From positions 120,601,530 through 120,665,529 of the forward strand of contig OZ024931.1 of assembly GCA_964017235.1 (NCBI GenBank): DNA of 64,000 nt. Reading direction: 5' to 3'. The stretch comes from Sabellastarte sp. h YS-2021. Lineage: Eukaryota > Annelida > Polychaeta > Sabellida > Sabellidae. This document shows, in pieces, positions 58,036-64,000 of this stretch; the first letter of the stretch is position 1, and each line of letters starts with the position of its first letter. The notes below the pieces were generated by a model. That model had not been told where the DNA came from, made no database searches, and worked only from the letters and a program-made list of their open reading frames with translations. Position numbers and translations under genes: made by a program.

Positions 58036-58899
58036 TTGTTTGGTTTAATTCCAGGCCAAAGGAAAAAAAAAGTTAGCCTTTGTCAAGAATTAAATTCTGT
58101 CGGCAACTATACAGGGCTGTTACATCAAAGACTGATGTTAATTGCAGCTTTGGTTTTAATTAGTCATGTCAGTGAATACATACTGAAAATAAAGTAAACC
58201 TGACTATGTATCTTGAAAAGTAACAGAACATAATAATATTTAGATTTGAGGACTACTGTTGAAGTTATATTGTCTGACAAAACTCTGGAGCCAAAAAGAC
58301 AGAAAAACGACCTAAAATAGAAAAAAAAAGGAAAAAAAGTGATCACTAGAAGAGCGAGCCTCGCTAGAGCTCACATTTAACAAATGAACACACCCAAAAA
58401 AACCTACTGGTTAAGGTAATAATCAAGAAATACAAATTTAGTAAAGGGAAATGAGTGAAAAAGTAAAATACACAGATACTGGGATTTGGGAGAATATGTT
58501 TTTCTCTATCATCCTGAAAGGCTAGGCGTGTTCTGTCGCTATTATAAATGATGTGGCACAAGAAGAAAGAACCTATTAATTCTTAAATGGTGGAGGCAGT
58601 AGAAGGGCAAGAAACAGATAATTAATCTGGAAAATGGAACAAAGCATATTAAATGGTCTGTAGAAATTGGGAAAACTTCTCTTGTATAGTCTATGTCTCC
58701 AGACGACTGGATTCTGGACAGTATGTCGTTAGAATTTAGAATACTTTGAAAAAAAAGGATCAAAGTTATCCATGCATGAAGATTGAAAATGTAACAAATC
58801 AAATTCAAAGTTTTTAATAACAGTTTTTTTCCCACACTAAAAATAGCTTTGTTTTACCCTTTTTTTGACAATAGCCAGTTAACAACCCTCCATTGGGGA
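58036..58899. other. No gene; trace of H4 distal sequence
   Basis: 58,740-58,800 (TACTTTG, TTATCCATGCATGAAGATTG) weakly matches H4 36,945-36,990. No ORF supported. Confidence 0.4.
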
Positions 58900-59279
58900 T
58901 TAACAAGTCAAGCCAGTTCTTAGTACATGTCATCTAAGCACCAGTAAAAGCAAATTCATTGAGGAATTTAATTGTTTCATGGAAGTGGCTGCTTTGTCAC
59001 CACATGAAAACATCATCCTGGGAGATGTCAATATTCATCTAGACAGTCAAAGCTTCTGGACAGATAATTTCAACACAGTTCTGTCAGATTTTGATTTTAT
59101 TATCTCCCGCCTGCGGCCGAAGGTCGTTGTCGGGAGATTATAAAACGCCTTCCGTACATGTGTGCGTCTGTCCGTACGTGCGTCTGTTCGTCACTTTTTG
59201 CATAAACCTTAATAACTCATTCATTTATAAAGATATTTTCACCAAATTTGCAGGGAATGTTTATGACTATGAAAACCTG

Positions 59280-61700
59280 TCTCTGCAAAATTTTAGCCTC
59301 ACTTGTGAAAACAAAATGGCCGCCATAGCTAATTGTTTGAAAATCGTAAAGGTGCTCTAAATCTTGAAATATTCCAGCTAGCTTCATCGAATTTGCACAA
59401 AAGCTATATGGCTAGAAAAGCTAGCCTGATAGTAATTTTGGCCTAGTTCAAAAACAAAATGGCCGCCATATCACATGTTTAATGTCAAACAGGGTTATCC
59501 TATTAAAAAGGCCTTATATCTCCCCAAATATTGCTCCTAGAGGTTCGGAATGTGAAAACAACTTGTAGGAAGTCATGGCCTGGGAATCTTTTCCAGGTGT
59601 TGAATTTGACCTTTGACCCCTGCTTCAAGGTTAAATGAGGTCATCAAACTAAAAACATCCTTATTTCTCCCTTATTATTGGTGCTATGGCTTCAGAATAT
59701 AAAGACAGACCATCAAAAGTTCTGGCCTTCAAATGTTTTGCCTGAGAAAAATTTTGGCCTTATTTTGAAAAACAAAATGGCCGCCATAGCCAATTATTTA
59801 AAAATCATTAAGATGCTCTAAAACTTGAAATATTGCAGCGAGGTTCATCAAATATGTGCAAAATATATATGGCTAGGAAAGTCAGCCTGATAGTAATTTA
59901 GCCTAGTTTCAAAAACAAAATGGCCGTCATATCACATGTTAAATGGGATTATCCTATTAAAAAGGCCTTGTATCCCTTATCATTAATATATTGCTTTATG
60001 CAGATGATATTGTTCTTGTTGCACAAAATGAAAACATATTACAAAAATTATTAGATAAATTGTATGAATGGTGTAGCCGTTGGCATTTAGAAATCAATGA
60101 ATCAAAATCTAATGTAATGCACTTCAGGAAATCTAGGAAACTTCGTTCTTACATTGCATTTAAGATAGGAAATACGAAACTAGACTATGTTAAAACATAC
60201 AGGTATCTAGGGGTCTCATTAGATGAAAATCTAACCTTTAACGCAGCATGCCAAGAATTAAGTGATGCAGGTGGGAGAGCGTTTGGTGGCATTGTAGCCA
60301 AATTTAAGCAATTTAAGCATCTTTCATTTAAATGTTTCACAAAACTCTTTGATACAGGAGTAGAACCAATATGTACTTATGCCTCTAGTGTATGGGGGTT
60401 TCAATAAATTCCAGTTAGGACAGAAGCTCCATCTCAGGGCAATAAGATATTTTCTTGGAGTGCACAAATGAACACTAACCTTAGCATTAACTGCAGACTT
60501 TGGTTGGCTAGACAGGAAGTATAAATATAATCTTAATATACTTAAATTTTATAATCGTCTTTTATCAATGAACAATGACAGACTGACAAGGCAAGCGTTT
60601 GAAGCAGATCAAAGCCATATGTCAAGCACTAACTGGTCAGGAATGGTTAAGCAAATTTTAAGTGACATAGGCAAAGAAAGAAACATTGAAAACTTCGAAA
60701 AGATTGACATCAATCTTGCAAATGAGAAATTCAAAGAGTTATCTAATAGAGAATTTCAAGAAAATGTTGAAATCAAACCAAAATTACGGTCTTATAATAA
60801 ACTATTTAAAAGACATGTAGAAACTGAAAAATATGTCACCGCTAACTTAAGTAAATATGAAAGGTCACTAATAGCTAAGTTTAGGTCGGGTACTCTCCAG
60901 CTTGCAATTGAGACTGGGAGATTTAGAAATACAGAAATTAACAATAGACTATGCATTTTGTGTAACCAAAATCAAGTTGAAAATGAAATTCATTTTTTGT
61001 GCTTTTGTCCTTTTTATCATGACCTGAGACAGAAACTTTACAGCGATCTTAAAATAGACCCGGAATCTTTTGAGAATAATTATGACTTATTCATAGAGAT
61101 AATGCGTTCTGAAAGAATGTATTGCCTGTCATCTTTCATTGTTAGTGCTTGGGGAAAAAGAAGAGATTTCATTTATAATTCTGACTCTTAACTTTTTAAA
61201 TCTAAATACAAATGTTAACTGTTGATGCGATGTAATAAGATATATGTATGTAACAAGATTACACTTTACCTGGTTCATTTTGCTTGCTTCCTTTGTTGAA
61301 ACTTTCTTGTTTTAAATATATTTTAAATAGTAGCAAATGTGTCTATATTAAATTTGTTCACCACTTTTTGTTTGCCAAAATGTCATTTAATGATATTTCA
61401 ATAGTTTAAAGTGTCTTATAAGCCCGAATGAGGCTGGGTTTGTATTTTGATTTTGTATTTCATGTATATATGTATTTGTAAATCAAACAGGACACTATAA
61501 TAAACGATTCATCATCGTCATCATCATCATCATTGCTACTAGGGGTTCCAAAAGTGAAAACAACTTATACGAAGTCAAGGCCTGAGACTATTTTCCAATT
61601 GCTAACTTTTACCTTTGACCCCTTCTTCAATGTCAAGTGGGGTTATCTTACTACAAATGCCTTATGTCTCCTTTAGTTCTTCATTATTACTGATTCTAAG
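59280..61700 (+). repeat. H8 internal repeats (interrupted by LINE-C)
   Basis: CAAAATGGCCGCCATAGC and CAAAATGGCCGCCATATCAC occur at about 59,310, 59,454, 59,774 and (GCCGTCAT variant) 59,918, with shared phrases TCTAAA.CTTGAAATATT, GCTAGAAAAGCTAGCCTGAT and TTATCCTATTAAAAAGGCCT. Two unit types alternate; the period is irregular (about 460 bp per pair). Confidence 0.75.
59996..61531 (+). pseudogene. LINE-C: 5'-truncated non-LTR element inside H8
   Basis: Flanked by ATTGCT at 59,990-59,995 and 61,532-61,537, a target duplication in H8 (sibling H8 unit reads AATATTGCTCC near 59,528). It starts within the reverse transcriptase at YADDIVLVAQNE and continues WCSRWHLEINESKSNVMHFR and KTYRYLGVSLD. 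The frame breaks near 60,400 (one-base shift) and has a TGA near 60,470; the last frame (60,568-61,191) ends with CILCNQNQ...H..C, a LINE C-terminal zinc-like block. 3' end has AATAAA-like text and an (ATC)n tail (about 61,508-61,531). Clade not assigned. Confidence 0.85.
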
Positions 61701-64000
61701 GCGGGAATTAACCGCTGCGACAGTGGCCTTGTTCAACATGTGTCAACACCTACACACATACAGAAACATATCCTTGATGTACTCTGAACTAGTAAATCCC
61801 TAACTTCTTCAGTTCATCATTATTCAAAGGATGGCATATCAGACCGCCTGGCTGTCTTTTTCACCACAACATTTCCGGTAAAAAATTCCGGCAGAGTAAA
61901 ACAGTTAAAAATCAGAAAACTTGGAAAGATAAACAAAACTGAATTCATGTCTAATATTGCAATTTCTGAGCTTATCCAGGCTCCTTACAAAACAGCTAGT
62001 TTATTATCACACCAGTATTTTCATACCCTTAGGAACTTACTTGACAAGCAGGCACCTATACATGAACGCAAAACTCCACAACATGTCAACAAAGGGTTCA
62101 TAAACAGCGAGATTTTGGCAGCAAAGAGACACTAACGCAAACAACTCTGCCATAAATCGCAGTAGGTATAGAGCTGCAGTGAACCATTTCAACCACCTAT
62201 TGGAATGTGTGAAAACCAAATACTGTAGTAACATGGTTAGGGAAAATGAGGATAACCCCAAGACCTTGTGGAATTCCATAAAGAATGTCCTCCATAGATC
62301 ACCAAAAATCAGAGTTGCTTTAGAGTCATCAGTGCCTGTTTCCCTCACAATACCGAAGAGTAATAGCAGTGCCCTGACCTCTTTTGAGCCTGTATCTGAG
62401 GATGACATCCTCAAAATCCTAAGGTCATCCAACACCAAATCATCCGACCTGGACCCAATCCCTACCGCACTAGTCAAAGAGTGTGCGGACATTTTGGTCA
62501 CTCCAATCACCAATATTATAAACTATTCACTCAAAGAAGGGAGTTTCCCAAACTGTTTCAAAACAGCATATGTCACCCCTCTTCTCAAGAAACCAAACTT
62601 AGACAGAAATCTCCTAAAAACTATAGACCGGTATCCAACCTTAGTTTCTTATCCAAACTGATCGAAAAAGTAGTTGCCAAACAGTTAAATAATTATATCG
62701 ATAGCGAGGGGCTCTCCAATGTCAACCAATCCGCTTACAGGAGACTCCATTCCACAGAAACAGCGCTGTTGAAAATCCAGAATGACATTGCTGCTTCGTT
62801 GGACTCTGGTAAGGCTGTTGCACTCACACTGCTAGACCTCTCAGCGGCATTCGACACTATCGACCATGACATTCTTTTTAATTCCCTAAGAGATTGGTTT
62901 GGGGTTGATGGCACTGTGTTGAGGTGGATCAGATCCTATATCTCAAACCGGAAACAGAAGGTTAAATTAGGAAATAGCTTTTCAGATGTGTTCTCACTTC
63001 CGTATGGTGTGCCTCAGGGTTCTGTCCTGGGCCCCCTCCTTTTTACCCTTTACACAACCCCTCTCAGTAATATCATTTCCAATTTCAATGTCACCCACCA
63101 TCTTTATGCTGATGACACCCAAATATATCTAGCATTGGACAATAGGAATTTTGATTCCAGTTTCGCTGAGCTTACAGAGTGTCTCACATGTATCCAAAAC
63201 TGGATGGCTGGCGTGAAATTGAAACTCAATCCCGAGAAAACTGAATTTATTATAATAGGTGATAGACAAGCCAGAGAGTCCCTCATAAATAAATTCCCTA
63301 CTCAACTTCTCGGAAATTCTATTTCCCCTACTGATACAGTCAAGAACCTGGGTGTAATTTTTGACTCTGGAAACACCTTTTCCAACCACATAACTAATAT
63401 GTGTCGAGCCTGCTACTACCACCTTAAGGACCTAAGACATATTCGTAAATTCCTCAGTGTGGAAACTGCAGCCTTGCTTGCAAACTCAATGATCAGTAGT
63501 CGACTTGACTACTGCAATTCCCTACTTTATGGCATCAGTAAGTACAATGTTGCTAAACTCCAAAAGATACAAAATGCCCTTTGTAGAATTGTTTTTAGAC
63601 TTGATAGAACTAGCCATGTCACTCCTTTTCTTCAAAAACTACACTGGCTTCCTATCACTTACCGTATATTGTTTAAGTACAATCTAATTACTTTCAAGGC
63701 TATAAATTTCTCTCAACCCATATACCTATCATCCTTGATCAAAACCAGTTGTCTAACACGTGGAAATCGTCTTTCTCTTTCCTCAGCCTCTCACAAAAAG
63801 GCCATCGGTAGGAGAGGTTTTGTAGTGGCTTCCCCCATAGAATGGAACAGACTCCCACAATCAGTACGATCACAACAAACAATAACAGGTTTCCGTAGCC
63901 AGCTAAAGACCTACTTGTTTAGATTAGCATATCCTCCACCATAGGACATCTGGCGGGCGCTAACCTTGGATCATGACCTCGAACGTCCCTCGACTTTCCC

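Larger units (their letters stand above)
59101..61732 (+). mobile_element. H8: hairpin-ended element inside LINE-B, itself split by LINE-C
   Basis: Starts TATCTCCCG...CGGGAGAT (hairpin about 59,100-59,144), then TGTGCGTCTGTCCGTACGTG (GTC-type tract), the module TAACTCATTC...CACCAAATTTGCAGGG, and units with AACAAAATGGCCGCCAT. The right end near 61,700-61,712 has GGCGGGAATTAA, inverse of TTATCTCCCGCC with two mismatches. The LINE-B reading is GATTTTGATTTTAT, then H8, then TTCAACATGTGTC; the sibling LINE-B at 31,150-31,200 reads GATTTTGATTTTATTCCACATG without interruption. This places H8 between T and T, or with a TT duplication at most. Confidence 0.82.
58900..64000 (+). pseudogene. LINE-B copy 2, split by H8 and running off the window
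   Basis: Endonuclease piece 58,900-59,100 ([33 protein letters not shown]), then H8, then continuation from 61,733 (CVNTYTHI-like, ISDRLAVFF). The reverse transcriptase is well preserved at 62,620-63,944: [66 protein letters not shown] (about 63,098-63,124), SSRLDYCNSLLYG, LHWLPITYRILFK. Defects: a deletion after ILAAKR (about 62,130), loss of the linker after HRSPK, and a single-A loss in the run at about 62,613 that breaks LLKNYRP. 3' UTR starts at 63,945; the element ends beyond the window. L2/CR1-like. Confidence 0.9.

Noticed and set aside
58330-58375. AGCGAGCCTCGCT palindrome as another H-type hairpin
   Set aside because: No GC-rich tract, module, array or matching inverted arm found nearby.
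62037-62513. 158-codon minus frame
   Set aside because: Antisense shadow of LINE-B copy 2.

Overview
This window looks like a repeat-dense intergenic or intronic stretch of an AT-rich metazoan genome, most likely a mollusc and plausibly a bivalve. Support for that: several kinds of non-LTR retrotransposon, tRNA-derived SINEs, many MITEs, and a guild of hairpin-ended repeats carrying satellite arrays that resemble, from memory, the bivalve 'pearl' / Helentron-derived (HINE) elements. No database was available, so the taxon is an inference. I see no convincing intact host gene, rRNA, functional tRNA, LTR element or CRISPR. The only intact long ORF is a retrotransposon ORF2.

The dominant feature is eleven copies of eight different families (called H1 to H8 here) built to one plan. 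Each starts with a short strong hairpin, then a GC-rich microsatellite-like tract, then a recurring module (TAACTC / AAACCGT / CAAATTTGG-like), then a tandem array of 130-350 bp monomers, then a less repetitive stretch, and ends with one arm of the same hairpin inverted. Copies: H1 532-3,130; H2a 4,757-6,500; H3a 8,201-11,719; H4 34,255-37,146; H2b 38,065-40,157; H5 40,158-42,302; H6 46,099-48,490; H3b 48,641-51,806; H7 52,092-53,356; H2c 53,450-53,800; H8 59,101-61,732. H8 sits inside a LINE, and comparison with a sibling LINE copy gives an empty site showing insertion at TT with little or no target duplication.

Retrotransposons: a full-length L1/Tx1-like LINE (LINE-A, 16,264-21,631) has an intact 1,267-codon ORF2 and a probable 14-bp target duplication. 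A decayed LINE-A copy (27,548-32,425) is split by a minus-strand L2/CR1-like LINE (LINE-B copy 1, 28,748-31,522). A second LINE-B copy runs from about 58,900 to the right edge and is split by H8, which is itself split by a truncated third LINE (LINE-C, 59,996-61,531). A third LINE-B relic lies at 25,955-26,720.

DNA transposons: a pogo/Tigger-like transposase relic at about 14,860-15,390; a hAT-like MITE at 15,412-15,809; a five-level nest of MITEs with doubled-motif inverted repeats at 22,984-25,432; and further MITEs at 33,565, 41,534, 43,122 and 57,162. tRNA-derived SINEs lie at about 22,445, 26,745, 32,549 and 37,604, with a 3' fragment at 21,905.

The region 53,800-58,900 is the least repetitive and holds three coding-like fragments that could be host exons or decayed genes. 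They are not recognised.
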